A DNA stretch of 64,000 bases from Zobellia laminariae (GTDB taxonomy: Bacteria; Bacteroidota; Bacteroidia; Flavobacteriales; Flavobacteriaceae). The position numbers and the translations under genes were made by a program. Under the pieces are notes generated by a model. The model worked only from the letters and a program-made list of their open reading frames with translations, searched no databases and had not been told where the DNA came from. The stretch is from NCBI RefSeq assembly GCF_009725995.1, contig NZ_RCNS01000001.1, positions 290,283 to 354,282 on the forward strand, in the 5' to 3' direction. Of this stretch, positions 1 through 8,108 are shown piece by piece (positions within the stretch are counted from its first letter, which is position 1; every line of letters starts with the position of its first letter).

Positions 1-386
1 GATATACGAACATTTTAACTTATTGATGCCTTTCTCACCGAGTTACCAAAGCATCATTTACCCAAATAAATGAGGTTGACAAAAATGGATTCATTCAAAA
101 ACAACCAATTCTGAACCAAAATTATGCTTAAAAAAGAAAAGGGGTATCAAAACATGCCTTCACATGTTACATACTGAAATATTATATACCGATTTTAATA
201 ACAATTTAAAATCACCCTGAAGAAAATATTTTTAAATTATAAACACAAACCATTAATACACTTATAAAATCGCATTAGAATTGATTAATTCGCATCTATT
301 TGCTTGGATATGAATATTTCTTTTAATTATCTTGATTGGATAATCGATTATTATCAACTATCTATTAACCTTAAAAATCCCTAATT
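1..386. other. AT-rich stretch without a recognisable gene
   Basis: I find no convincing coding frame here on either strand. It holds a short inverted repeat at 151-168 (six-base arms AACATG and CATGTT) and a perfect 12-base palindrome at 340-351. The left neighbour of the window is unknown, so part of this may be the control region of a gene outside the window. Confidence 0.5.
340..351. promoter_or_regulatory. 12-bp palindrome, possible operator
   Basis: ATAATCGATTAT is a perfect palindrome 35 bases before the ATG of a possible 20-aa peptide. Its size and place fit a dimeric regulator's site, but in AT-rich DNA a palindrome of this length can occur by chance. No regulator is identified. Confidence 0.2.
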
Positions 387-449
387 ATGATTACACTTGC
401 TAAACTTCTGTTGTTACTCCTAGTATCGCTGATCACGATAGTAGCGTAA
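387..449 (+). CDS. possible 20-aa hydrophobic membrane peptide
   Basis: The frame starts with ATG and reads MITLAKLL, followed by a run of Leu, Val and Ile to the end at Ala20. It has one Lys (K6) and no acidic residue, so it would form a single short transmembrane helix. A strong hairpin terminator starts 27 bases after the stop codon, so the transcript would be a small self-contained unit carrying only this frame. No family is recognised. Single-helix peptides of this kind can be type I toxins, membrane-complex subunits or regulatory leaders, but nothing here decides between them. A chance frame in AT-rich DNA remains possible. Confidence 0.35.
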   Translation: MITLAKLLLLLLVSLITIVA

Positions 450-475
450 GTTAAATCATATAGGCCTATATAATA

Positions 476-501
476 AAAAGACCGCCGTACAGCGGTCTTT
501 T
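476..501 (+). terminator. rho-independent terminator after the small peptide
   Basis: A perfect ten-base-pair stem, AAAAGACCGC with GCGGTCTTTT, closes a six-base loop. The T-rich side faces + strand transcription. It lies between the 20-aa frame and the next small gene, so it ends a short transcript coming from the left. Confidence 0.7.
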
Positions 502-542
502 ACTTTATTTTCAATAAGTTAGCATCTTTGATAAACTAACCG

Positions 543-695
543 ATGAAAAAACTAGTATTTAAATTTCTTGCCAAAGTAAACCAGTTACTTCTTCCTTCTT
601 TTTCTAAAAAAAGGCTTGACCTTTCTAAAGCATCAAAGTTTCAGATGGCTTTAATTGGCTGGCGTTATTTTGTTACTACCCGCGCTCTGGATTAA
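543..695 (+). CDS. 50-aa basic small protein, conserved-looking
   Basis: ATG-initiated 50-codon frame starting MKKLVFKFLAK and ending GWRYFVTTRALD. It is basic, amphipathic and free of Cys; the centre reads KRLDLSKASKFQMALIGW. From memory, very similar 49-50-aa proteins occur next to housekeeping genes in Flavobacteriaceae and are sometimes mislabelled SsrA-binding protein; that recollection is not checked. It is far too short to be SmpB (about 150 aa) and I see no SmpB motif. Its stop overlaps the stop of the convergent apt gene by four bases (692-695). The dense charged and aromatic composition and the tight packing against apt favour a real gene. Function unknown. Confidence 0.65.
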   Translation: MKKLVFKFLAKVNQLLLPSFSKKRLDLSKASKFQMALIGWRYFVTTRALD

Positions 696-1204
696 TAATT
701 TAAAAGTGCCTTTACATCAGTTTCACCCAATTTACTTCTTCCTTTTAAAAAATCTAGTTCAATTAAAAAATTACATTGAACGATTTCCCCTCCCAAACGT
801 TTGATTAAATCACACGTAGCTTTTGCTGTACCACCTGTAGCAAGAACATCATCATGCACTAATATTTTTTCTCCGGTTAAAATTGCATCGCTATGCATTT
901 CTAAAGTATCGGTACCATACTCTAAATCATAGGTCTGACTAGTTTTCTCCGCAGGTAGCTTACCAGGCTTACGTACAGGAATAAATCCGGCATTTAATCG
1001 CTGAGCTAATAAAGGGGCGAAAAAAAATCCGCGGCTTTCCATACCAACAACTTTATCTATCTTAACATCACCCACCATTTCAAGAAGTCTATCCAATGTA
1101 AACTGCATAGCTTTGGCATCTGCCAACAGAGGTGTTATATCTTTAAAGATGACACCTTCTTGCGGAAAATTGTCTATATCTCTAATAAACGCTTTTAAAT
1201 TCAT
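692..1204 (-). CDS. apt: adenine phosphoribosyltransferase
   Basis: Purine salvage enzyme that joins adenine to PRPP to give AMP and pyrophosphate in the cytoplasm. At 170 aa it has the usual family length. Residues 55-62 read MESRGFFF, the conserved segment near the adenine site, and residues 117-127 read HDDVLATGGTA, the PRPP-binding loop of type I phosphoribosyltransferases. The ATG start gives the expected N-terminus without a signal peptide. It stands alone on the minus strand, convergent and overlapping by four bases with the 50-aa gene to its left, and divergent from the tRNA-Arg gene. Identification is firm. Confidence 0.97.
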   Translation of the reverse strand: MNLKAFIRDIDNFPQEGVIFKDITPLLADAKAMQFTLDRLLEMVGDVKIDKVVGMESRGFFFAPLLAQRLNAGFIPVRKPGKLPAEKTSQTYDLEYGTDTLEMHSDAILTGEKILVHDDVLATGGTAKATCDLIKRLGGEIVQCNFLIELDFLKGRSKLGETDVKALLNY

Positions 1205-1223
1205 TTAATAAGTAACTTATATT

Positions 1224-1253
1224 TTGCCGTAAATGTAAAAAGAAATATATTTG
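1224..1253 (+). promoter_or_regulatory. Bacteroidota-type promoter for tRNA-Arg
   Basis: TTG at 1224-1226, a 19-base spacer, and TATATTTG at 1246-1253 match the known primary sigma factor consensus of Bacteroidota (-33 TTG, -7 TAnnTTTG) without a mismatch. Transcription would start near 1260, about 65 bases before the tRNA. Confidence 0.75.
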
Positions 1254-1259
1254 CACCCC

Positions 1260-1309
1260 GTTAGGCAAAAAACTAGCTAAAACTAGTTTCCGTTAAGGAA
1301 AGACCTAAC
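1260..1309 (+). other. structured 5' leader of tRNA-Arg transcript
   Basis: GTTAGG (1260-1265) can pair with CCTAAC (1304-1309). Inside, AAACTAG (1270-1276) pairs with CTAGTTT (1283-1289), and TTTCC (1287-1291) pairs with GGAAA (1297-1301). The two inner hairpins share bases 1287-1289, so they compete. This may only be a processing leader. Confidence 0.4.
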
Positions 1310-1324
1310 AGGAATACTTTTATT

Positions 1325-1398
1325 GGCCCTGTGGCGCAACTGGATAGCGCATCTCACTACGAATGAGAAGGTTACTGGTTCGAATCCAGTCAGGGTCA
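1325..1398 (+). tRNA. tRNA-Arg (anticodon ACG)
   Basis: A complete 74-base cloverleaf. The acceptor stem is GGCCCTG with CAGGGTC, the anticodon loop is CTACGAA on a CTCA/TGAG stem, and the T arm is CTGG-TTCGAAT-CCAG. Anticodon ACG, read as ICG after deamination, decodes CGU, CGC and CGA. CCA is not encoded. A matching promoter lies upstream and a hairpin terminator follows ten bases downstream. Confidence 0.96.
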
Positions 1399-1407
1399 CT
1401 TAAATAG

Positions 1408-1445
1408 GAAGCAGTTACATTTTTTGTAGCTGCTTTCTTTTTTTT
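1408..1445 (+). terminator. terminator after tRNA-Arg
   Basis: GAAGCAGTTAC pairs with GTAGCTGCTTT, with one G-T pair, around a short T-rich loop, followed by a T-run broken by one C. It lies ten bases after the mature tRNA end, as expected for a single-gene tRNA transcript. Confidence 0.75.
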
Positions 1446-1691
1446 AATAGATTCTCACCATTAAGATAGGCTACTTGTAAATTTCTTAATTTTCGCCGAC
1501 TATATCACCTTAAAAAAGCATATTTTGTATTGACGGAGCACATTTATGGTCTCTTAACCCCAATCCTCAAATTTCAATTTTCAATTTTCATAAATTCTCT
1601 GCAGCTATTACCTCTGCAACAAGTCAAAATTGAAACCTAATCTATTATATCCTACATATTATCTATTAGAGTTTCACTTAAAATTTGAGCT

Positions 1692-4600
1692 ATGTACAAC
1701 CGTCTATACCTTACTTTATCCCTATTATTTCTCATAGTTTTTGGAACGCACTACTCAATTGCGCAATCTTCCAAAATTGAACACCGAGTATATTTATTAG
1801 GTAATACTACGGATATTGGATTAGAGTCTCCTTTTTATGACAGCCTCTTCGAGCTTCTTTCAACAACAGACCCTTTTACGGTTATTCTTAACGGCGACCT
1901 CATAAACAGTGGCAAGACTAAAGAACCCATCACCCAAGATTCTCTAAAAATAGGCAAACTCCTACGAAGTATAACCCAACATGAGAATGGAAGGGTCGTT
2001 ATCATTCCTGGAGATAGAGATTGGGCCAATTCCGGAAAAAAAGGGTTGAGTAGTGTGAATAAACTTGAAAAGTTGGTTAAGTCCATGGATTTCAAAAATG
2101 TAAAATGGGCTATTCGAAAGGGTTGTCCAGGTCCCGATATCATAGAAGTGAACGACCATTTAATATTGGTATCTATAAACACCCAATGGTACAACCACCC
2201 TTATGACAAACCCGAAGCTTCTACCGCGGAATGCGGAATAGCCACTGAACGCGATTTTCTTATTGAACTAGAAAATGCTGTTGAGGATTCTGAGGATAAG
2301 AATATTTTGGTAGCGGGCCATTTCCCTCTGGAGTCATTAGGTAATTACGGAGGACATTTTCAATTGGCTAAATATTTATCCCCTCCTATTATAGGAAGTC
2401 TTAATGCTGGCTATAGACAAAACATAGGTTCTTCCGTAGATATTGTTAATTCTCGTTTTGATGCCATCCGCGGTAGCATTAAAAACATTGTACTCCGTAA
2501 AGGGTCTGTAATCTACGCGGCGGGACACGAGAAAAATTTGCAAGTATTACGGATGGGTGAAAATTATATCATTAATAGTGGTGCTCCAACCAAAGCAAAA
2601 TACGTAGCGAAAGACAAAGAACATACACTTTTTGCAAAGGCCATTCCAGGACTAGTAGAATTGGACTATTATGCTTCGGGCAAAGTAGACTACACTATAC
2701 ACCGTTTTGAACCATCAGGAAAACTTGAATTAAATGCAACTGAAACTCTATTTACATCTCCTTGCGAAGCAGATAACGAGGACAATTTTAATTCAGCTTA
2801 TAATCCATGCAAACCCTCAGTTACAGCAAGCCATGGAAAAAGAACATGGGCTTCGGACACTACCGCAATAGCCGGCGATTACACTATTGGAAGTGTAACA
2901 AAGTTCTTTATGGGCGAACACTATAGAACCACTTGGAAGGCTCCCGTAAAAGTACCTTATTTAGACCTTGAGCAAACCTTTGGCGGATTATCGGTTTACG
3001 AAAAGGGAGGCGGACACCAGACCACTTCTTTAAAAATTAAAGGAGGAGACGGCAGAGAATATGCGTTCCGTTCTGTAGACAAAGACCCTCTTCAGTTACT
3101 ACCCTATGAACTTCAAGGAACCATAATAGCTAGAGTAATGCAAGATGTTACTTCTTGGCAGCAACCTTATGGCGCCATGGCAGTTGGCTCTATGCTAAAT
3201 GCTACTAATATATTACACGCTACGCCAAAACTCTATATGATGCCACCTTCAGATGAATTAGGTGCATTTAAAAGAAAGTATTCCAATTTACTGGGCATGT
3301 TGGAAGAGAAACCGGTGAATGTAAAAAAGGTTACAAAGCCTTTTGGAGATGCCAATGAGATTCTTCAAAGTCGCAAAATGTTCAGGGAGCTTTATAAAGA
3401 CCATGATAACAAGGTAGATGCTAAGGAGTATGCCAAGGCGAGAATGTTCGATATTTTAGTGGGAGACTGGGGAAAACACGAGGACAATTGGAAATGGGCA
3501 GGTTACAAGAAAAAACATGATAACCTTTATAGACCAATTCCTCGAGATAGGGATTATGTCTTTTCGCTTTGGAATGGTCTCCTACCCTACTTTGCAGACA
3601 GGAAATGGGGCCTAGAACGAGGAGAAAACTTTGGATACAAAATTAAAGATATTCGTAGCCTAACGTTTAGCTCACAACCAGCAGACCGTCGTTTGCTAAA
3701 CGAGCTCACTAGAGAAGATTGGCAAGAAGCTGCAGCTTATATCCAGACCCATATCACAGACCAAGTTATTGAAGAGGGCATTAAAGCAATGCCCCCAGAA
3801 ATTTATGAACTTTCAGGTAAGGAAATAGCAGACAAATTAAAGCAACGCAACAAAGACTTGAACACCTATGCCAATCAATATTACGAGCAATTAATGATTG
3901 GAGGCGTAGAGGTAGTTGGATCCAACAAACGGGAATATTTTGAGGTAACCAGAAACGATAATGGGTCTGTAGAGGTGGCTATGTACAATACTAAAGATGA
4001 TAAGGATGAAAAAGGCAAACGACTCTACTACCACCGGACTTTTGACCCAAAAGAAACTAAAGAAATCCGGCTTTATGGATTAGATGGTCATGATGTTTTT
4101 AATATTTCAGGAGTAACTAAAAAGTCTATAAAAATACGAGTAATTGGAGGACCTGATTCTGACGTTATTACGGACAATTCTGAAGTAGAAAAAGGAAGTA
4201 AAAAAACATTGATATACGAAAAGGGTGATACATCTGAGCTCAATTTTGGCGAAGAAGGTAAAATGATTAACCACTGGAACAAGGAACTTTATTCTTATGA
4301 CCGACATAGATTTGGTTTCAACAGGTATTTTCCTATTGCCGCAATCCGGTACAACAGTAATCAAGGACTTGGACTAAATGCCGGAGTTAAGTTTACTCAA
4401 AAGAACGCCATGAAGAAAGACTATAGTTCTATTCATAAAATAACCGGCACTTTCACAACTGAAAATATGAACATTTTAAAGTATGAGGGTAGGTTTCACC
4501 ATGTATTTAAAAAATGGGATATACAGATTGGTGGCTTGTACGCAGACCATACTGGGTTTACAGATTTCTATGGTATTGGTAACGGCACTATAAAAGACGA

Positions 4601-5378
4601 TGACCTTGATTCTGATGATTTTTACGAAACTAGGTATGATTCCTACAGCCTTCAAGCTGGTCTAATAAAAGACTTTTGGAAAAAAAGTAGCCTTGGCTTT
4701 CAACTGAACTATGAGAACAATAAAACCATCCGGGAAGAGGGTACTATTTTGGCTACAGACAACGTAAATCCGCTACCAGGAGTTTTTGGCCTTGGAGATG
4801 CCAATCTTTATGAAATCATAGCAAAACTAGATTTTGATTTTAGAGATCGCGCTAGTCTTCCAGAACAAGGAGCCCGCTTTTTTCTAAAACATCAAAGCGG
4901 TTTGGTTTCGGATAACGTGAATTCCAATTATGGTATCACTGAAGCTTTCTTTGAACAATATCTGACTACTAGAAGTAAAATACCAATAACATTAGGACTT
5001 CGCTTTGGAGGCTCTACTACTTATGGCGAAGGCACTATTCCTTTTTATAAATTAAAATATCTGGGGCAAAACTCCAATTTACGAGGTTATGTAAATAACC
5101 GATTTACAGGAAAATCTACTTTGTATTTAAATTCAGAATTACGGCTGCAACTGGCAGAATTCCGAACATCTATTGTACCAATGAAATTTGGTATAAAAGG
5201 TTTTTATGACAGTGGTAGAGTCTATTCTGATTTTGACACGAATTCCGATTGGCATAAAGGATACGGCTTTGGACTTTATCTTGTTCCTCTTTCTGAAGAA
5301 TTTGCAATTGGTGTCTCGGCAGGATTTTCAGATGAAGAATCTGCGCTAATACTATTTAGTATTGGATCTACGTTTTAA
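1692..5378 (+). CDS. metallophosphatase / kinase-like / outer-membrane barrel fusion protein
   Basis: A 1228-aa envelope protein with a signal peptide (about residues 1-25, ending SIAQ). Residues 30-340 look like a calcineurin-type metallophosphatase: LNGDL (66-70), PGDRDW (106-111), AGHFP (208-212) and AAGHE (276-280) correspond to the family's GD, GNH(D/E), GH and GH motifs. The first block, GNTTD at 37-41, lacks the usual D-x-H. Near 590-620 the segments GDWGKHEDNW and IPRDRDYVF recall the catalytic and metal-binding segments of FAM20/CotH/HipA-like atypical kinases. From about 860 on the sequence is beta-barrel-like and ends GFSDEESALILFSIGSTF, as in Omp85/BamA-type surface proteins. No enzyme partner is adjacent. 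The barrel assignment is good; the kinase-like reading is inference. Confidence 0.8.
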   Translation: MYNRLYLTLSLLFLIVFGTHYSIAQSSKIEHRVYLLGNTTDIGLESPFYDSLFELLSTTDPFTVILNGDLINSGKTKEPITQDSLKIGKLLRSITQHENGRVVIIPGDRDWANSGKKGLSSVNKLEKLVKSMDFKNVKWAIRKGCPGPDIIEVNDHLILVSINTQWYNHPYDKPEASTAECGIATERDFLIELENAVEDSEDKNILVAGHFPLESLGNYGGHFQLAKYLSPPIIGSLNAGYRQNIGSSVDIVNSRFDAIRGSIKNIVLRKGSVIYAAGHEKNLQVLRMGENYIINSGAPTKAKYVAKDKEHTLFAKAIPGLVELDYYASGKVDYTIHRFEPSGKLELNATETLFTSPCEADNEDNFNSAYNPCKPSVTASHGKRTWASDTTAIAGDYTIGSVTKFFMGEHYRTTWKAPVKVPYLDLEQTFGGLSVYEKGGGHQTTSLKIKGGDGREYAFRSVDKDPLQLLPYELQGTIIARVMQDVTSWQQPYGAMAVGSMLNATNILHATPKLYMMPPSDELGAFKRKYSNLLGMLEEKPVNVKKVTKPFGDANEILQSRKMFRELYKDHDNKVDAKEYAKARMFDILVGDWGKHEDNWKWAGYKKKHDNLYRPIPRDRDYVFSLWNGLLPYFADRKWGLERGENFGYKIKDIRSLTFSSQPADRRLLNELTREDWQEAAAYIQTHITDQVIEEGIKAMPPEIYELSGKEIADKLKQRNKDLNTYANQYYEQLMIGGVEVVGSNKREYFEVTRNDNGSVEVAMYNTKDDKDEKGKRLYYHRTFDPKETKEIRLYGLDGHDVFNISGVTKKSIKIRVIGGPDSDVITDNSEVEKGSKKTLIYEKGDTSELNFGEEGKMINHWNKELYSYDRHRFGFNRYFPIAAIRYNSNQGLGLNAGVKFTQKNAMKKDYSSIHKITGTFTTENMNILKYEGRFHHVFKKWDIQIGGLYADHTGFTDFYGIGNGTIKDDDLDSDDFYETRYDSYSLQAGLIKDFWKKSSLGFQLNYENNKTIREEGTILATDNVNPLPGVFGLGDANLYEIIAKLDFDFRDRASLPEQGARFFLKHQSGLVSDNVNSNYGITEAFFEQYLTTRSKIPITLGLRFGGSTTYGEGTIPFYKLKYLGQNSNLRGYVNNRFTGKSTLYLNSELRLQLAEFRTSIVPMKFGIKGFYDSGRVYSDFDTNSDWHKGYGFGLYLVPLSEEFAIGVSAGFSDEESALILFSIGSTF

Positions 5379-5437
5379 ACAATTTCTAACAAGCAAAAAT
5401 TTTATAAAATAAGAAGAATGTTTTCAGATAATCAGTA

Positions 5438-6322
5438 TTAAATCTTAAAACGAACTCCTGTCCTTAAATAATAAATATTGTTCTTTCTAACGGAGTTTAC
5501 CGTATTGTTATCATTATCCTTTAGTTTAGCATTACTGCGTAGAATATTGGAAACGTTGAAATAAAGCTCAAGGTGCTTTGTAAATTTATATTCATATCGC
5601 AAGCCTGCTATGATAATGGACATATTTGCCGTATGCGCTATTTCATCTTCATTAACTAAAATCCCATCCTGAATGTTTGCCGTAAATCCGTCAAGCTCTG
5701 CTACCAGTTTAAATCTAGATTTCTCGGAAAGATGATACTGCAAGTTCATCTTGGGAACCCCTAATTTATAAGACCAATTTTGATGAAACTTTCTATAATA
5801 GCTAATAAATGGAATAGGAAATGGAATCCCCCTATTTTCAGCATAGGAAACTCCAATAATTAATCTGTAGGGTTTAGATACCGTACTATCTTTTCTTTTG
5901 TCATTGATAAAAACTACATCCCCAGAAAAAACCGCATCTTCCACGGATAGTTTCCTGACCAAGTTGGAGCTATATCCCGTAGAAAACCGAGCTCCAAAAC
6001 GCCAGTCTCCTTTCATTTTGTATGTATAACCCAAGTTTATATCCAGTAATTGAAAATCTTCAATCGCAGTAATATCGAAATTGGTTACGCTCTCATCAAA
6101 AGACAGTTCTATTTTGCTATAGTCCATCCCTACAAGAAAATAACTGCCGTCATTTACCTTAATAGGATAATTGAACACTCCCCTAAGCCGATCATACCCC
6201 ACTTCTGAATCCCCTTTGGGAAGGCGTGTATAATCTATTTTAGCCAAATCCGACAACTGCGCCGAGCAATTACCTATACCCAATAAAAGAACTACAAGTA
6301 ATTTAAATGTAATATGTCTCAT
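5438..6322 (-). CDS. outer-membrane beta-barrel protein, DUF6268-like
   Basis: Secreted 294-aa protein with a typical signal peptide (MRHITFKLLVVLLLGIGNCSA). I chose the ATG at 6322; the next upstream start is a TTG that adds only four residues before the signal. The mature part has alternating hydrophobic and polar strands and ends in RTGVRFKI, with a beta-signal-like end. The N-terminal part (DYTRLPKGDSEVGYDRLR...FNYPI) resembles DUF6268 barrels of Bacteroidota, as I remember them. It is convergent with the large fusion gene, 59 bases away, and has no operon partner. Substrate unknown. Confidence 0.65.
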   Translation of the reverse strand: MRHITFKLLVVLLLGIGNCSAQLSDLAKIDYTRLPKGDSEVGYDRLRGVFNYPIKVNDGSYFLVGMDYSKIELSFDESVTNFDITAIEDFQLLDINLGYTYKMKGDWRFGARFSTGYSSNLVRKLSVEDAVFSGDVVFINDKRKDSTVSKPYRLIIGVSYAENRGIPFPIPFISYYRKFHQNWSYKLGVPKMNLQYHLSEKSRFKLVAELDGFTANIQDGILVNEDEIAHTANMSIIIAGLRYEYKFTKHLELYFNVSNILRSNAKLKDNDNNTVNSVRKNNIYYLRTGVRFKI

Positions 6323-6334
6323 TTCTAATCGCAA

Positions 6335-6808
6335 CTTTTTTCCTGCAAACCCATTACGTAAGCGTACGAAAAGGATAACTTATCTTTCTAGGATAAATTA
6401 CCTATCAAGCTCAGAGCAAAGACATTGAAGCACTTTCAACATCAATAGGACTAAAGTTTTAATGGGATATTTTTAGTATATCTATATACCTAACAGAACA
6501 AAAGTACCGAATTAAACTCTGTAGAGAAGGCTCAAAATCAGATAGTTCGTATGTCATATTAGAGATATGCAAAAACATGATATATTAGATACTTGAAGAG
6601 GCATTAACACTATAAGTTAAATATTTAATAATTAAAAGATTACAAGCTTAACCCTCCTCAAAACCACATAAAATTACTCTTGAATAATTTACATCAAAGA
6701 TATTTATTTTTGTAAGGATTATCCACAATATCGACTGCAATAAATCCTTATGTAACATATATTACATTAACTAAACTCATTAGCTTTAACTTCGCACAAA
6801 TTTTAAAT
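6335..6808. other. 474-base intergenic region upstream of YeeE/YedE pair
   Basis: No coding frame is supported. It separates two divergent genes and contains one good promoter match (6680-6712) near its right end. The rest is AT-rich with no clear hairpin or repeat. Confidence 0.5.
6680..6712 (+). promoter_or_regulatory. promoter for the YeeE/YedE pair
   Basis: TTG at 6680-6682 and TATTTTTG at 6705-6712 with a 22-base spacer match the Bacteroidota consensus. The predicted start lies about 90 bases before the first ATG of the transporter genes, so the mRNA has a leader of roughly that length. Confidence 0.5.
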
Positions 6809-7372
6809 ATGGATAGCATACTTCAACCTTGGCCTTGGTACGTTTCCGGCCCCTTGATTACCTTGGTAATGGTTTTTCTTTTATACTTTGGAAAGACTTT
6901 TGGCATGTCTTCAAACCTAAGAACCCTTTGTAGTATTGGAGGAGCAGGAAAGTATTCTGATTTCTTTAAATTTGATTGGAAAGCTCAAAGGTGGAACCTT
7001 ACCGTAGTACTTGGTGCTATTATTGGCGGTTTTATTGCTGTAACCTTTCTTTCTGACGGATCTGTCATGGATTTGAATCCTGAAACGGTAAAAGACTTAA
7101 AAGAACTTGGTTTTGAAAATGCAGGGGCTTCCTTTTTACCAGGTGAAATCTATGATTGGAATAACGCTTTATCTTTAAAAGGATTAGCCATATTAATTGT
7201 TGCTGGTTTTCTTGTTGGCTTTGGAACACGCTATGCTGGTGGATGTACTTCAGGACACGCCATTACGGGATTAAGCAACCTGCAGTTACCTTCACTAATT
7301 GCCGTGATAGGCTTTTTTGTTGGTGGACTTATAATGACACACTTTCTAATACCCCTAATCTTTACAGCATGA
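6809..7372 (+). CDS. YeeE/YedE-family sulfur-compound transporter, subunit 1
   Basis: A 187-aa inner-membrane protein with about four to five helices. Residues 144-158 read [15 protein letters not shown], the hallmark Cys motif of YeeE/YedE proteins. In the characterised thiosulfate importer TsuA/YeeE, conserved Cys residues pass thiosulfate along the channel. Full-length family members have about 350-400 aa and two halves; here the halves are separate genes, this being the first. Its TGA stop overlaps the ATG of the second gene (ATGA), so the two are translationally coupled. No sulfur-oxidising or persulfide enzyme is next to it, so the exact substrate is open. Confidence 0.88.
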   Translation: MDSILQPWPWYVSGPLITLVMVFLLYFGKTFGMSSNLRTLCSIGGAGKYSDFFKFDWKAQRWNLTVVLGAIIGGFIAVTFLSDGSVMDLNPETVKDLKELGFENAGASFLPGEIYDWNNALSLKGLAILIVAGFLVGFGTRYAGGCTSGHAITGLSNLQLPSLIAVIGFFVGGLIMTHFLIPLIFTA

Positions 7373-7782
7373 AATATCTAAAATTCTTACTTGTAGGTAT
7401 ATTTTTTGGTATCGTACTAGTTAAATCAGAGGCGGTATCTTGGTACAGAATATATGAAATGTTTAAATTTCAGTCGTTCCATATGTACGGCATAATTGGT
7501 TCTGCCGTAGTTCTTGGCGCCATTTCTGTATGGGCTATTAAAAAGTTCAGGGTAAAAAGTATTGAAGACCAAGAAATTGTTCTTCCTCCAAAAAATAAAA
7601 GCTATGCTCGCTATATCTTAGGAGGTAGTATTTTTGGTTTGGGATGGGCGTTAGCAGGTGCTTGCCCAGGTCCTATGTATATTCTATTAGGCACTGGGGT
7701 TTTTAGTATGCTAATAGTAATAGCAGCGGCTATGTTGGGTACTTTCGCTTACGGGGTACTTAGAGATAAGTTACCTCATTAA
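7369..7782 (+). CDS. YeeE/YedE-family transporter, subunit 2 (DUF6691)
   Basis: A 137-aa inner-membrane protein starting [14 protein letters not shown] at the ATG inside the ATGA overlap with subunit 1. It has about four helices. [17 protein letters not shown] near residues 96-112 is the second Cys motif of the family, matching CTSGH in the first subunit. The frame is open further upstream, but that part lies inside subunit 1 in another frame and is not used. The two proteins probably assemble into one pore equivalent to fused YeeE. Known related pairs are called PmpA/PmpB-like. Confidence 0.87.
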   Translation: MKYLKFLLVGIFFGIVLVKSEAVSWYRIYEMFKFQSFHMYGIIGSAVVLGAISVWAIKKFRVKSIEDQEIVLPPKNKSYARYILGGSIFGLGWALAGACPGPMYILLGTGVFSMLIVIAAAMLGTFAYGVLRDKLPH

Positions 7783-7804
7783 TAGCGATACCTGCAAGAA
7801 TAAA

Positions 7805-8080
7805 TTAAACAATTTCTGCGCTAAGACCCGCCTCTAGCAACCTACTACAACGTGGCTCTAAGTCTTTATAATCACCTGTTTTAACGGTGCACTTACCGTT
7901 ATAATGTACGATAAGAGAACATTGTTCTGCTTGAACAGGTGTATGATCACACACATCTACCAAGGTGTCTATGACGTGATCAAAAGTATTTACATCATCA
8001 TTAAAAACAACAATTTCATTTTGTTTTGAAACTTCTTCTTCCAATAATAGTTCTTCCGATACTTTTTCTTTGAAACTCAT
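7805..8080 (-). CDS. clpS: ATP-dependent Clp protease adaptor ClpS
   Basis: A 91-aa adaptor that delivers N-degron substrates to ClpAP/ClpCP. I chose the ATG at 8080 (MSFKEKVSEELL) rather than an upstream one because it gives family length and avoids overlap with prmA. The core IVVFNDDVNTFDHVIDTLV at about 22-40 matches the N-D-D-x-x-T-F/P signature that contacts the N-terminal residue and the Clp N-domain. It is 28 bases after prmA on the same strand and probably co-transcribed. No clpA or clpC lies in the window. Confidence 0.95.
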   Translation of the reverse strand: MSFKEKVSEELLLEEEVSKQNEIVVFNDDVNTFDHVIDTLVDVCDHTPVQAEQCSLIVHYNGKCTVKTGDYKDLEPRCSRLLEAGLSAEIV

Positions 8081-8108
8081 ATCAATCAATTTAAAATAGT
8101 ATACCTCT

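Noticed and set aside
151..168. Small inverted repeat in the left edge as a terminator
   Set aside because: Six-base arms without a T-run are too weak to call.
6809..7782. Frameshifted single YeeE/YedE gene
   Set aside because: The first frame ends and the second begins in a clean ATGA overlap and each protein is complete with its own Cys motif; two-gene versions are known.
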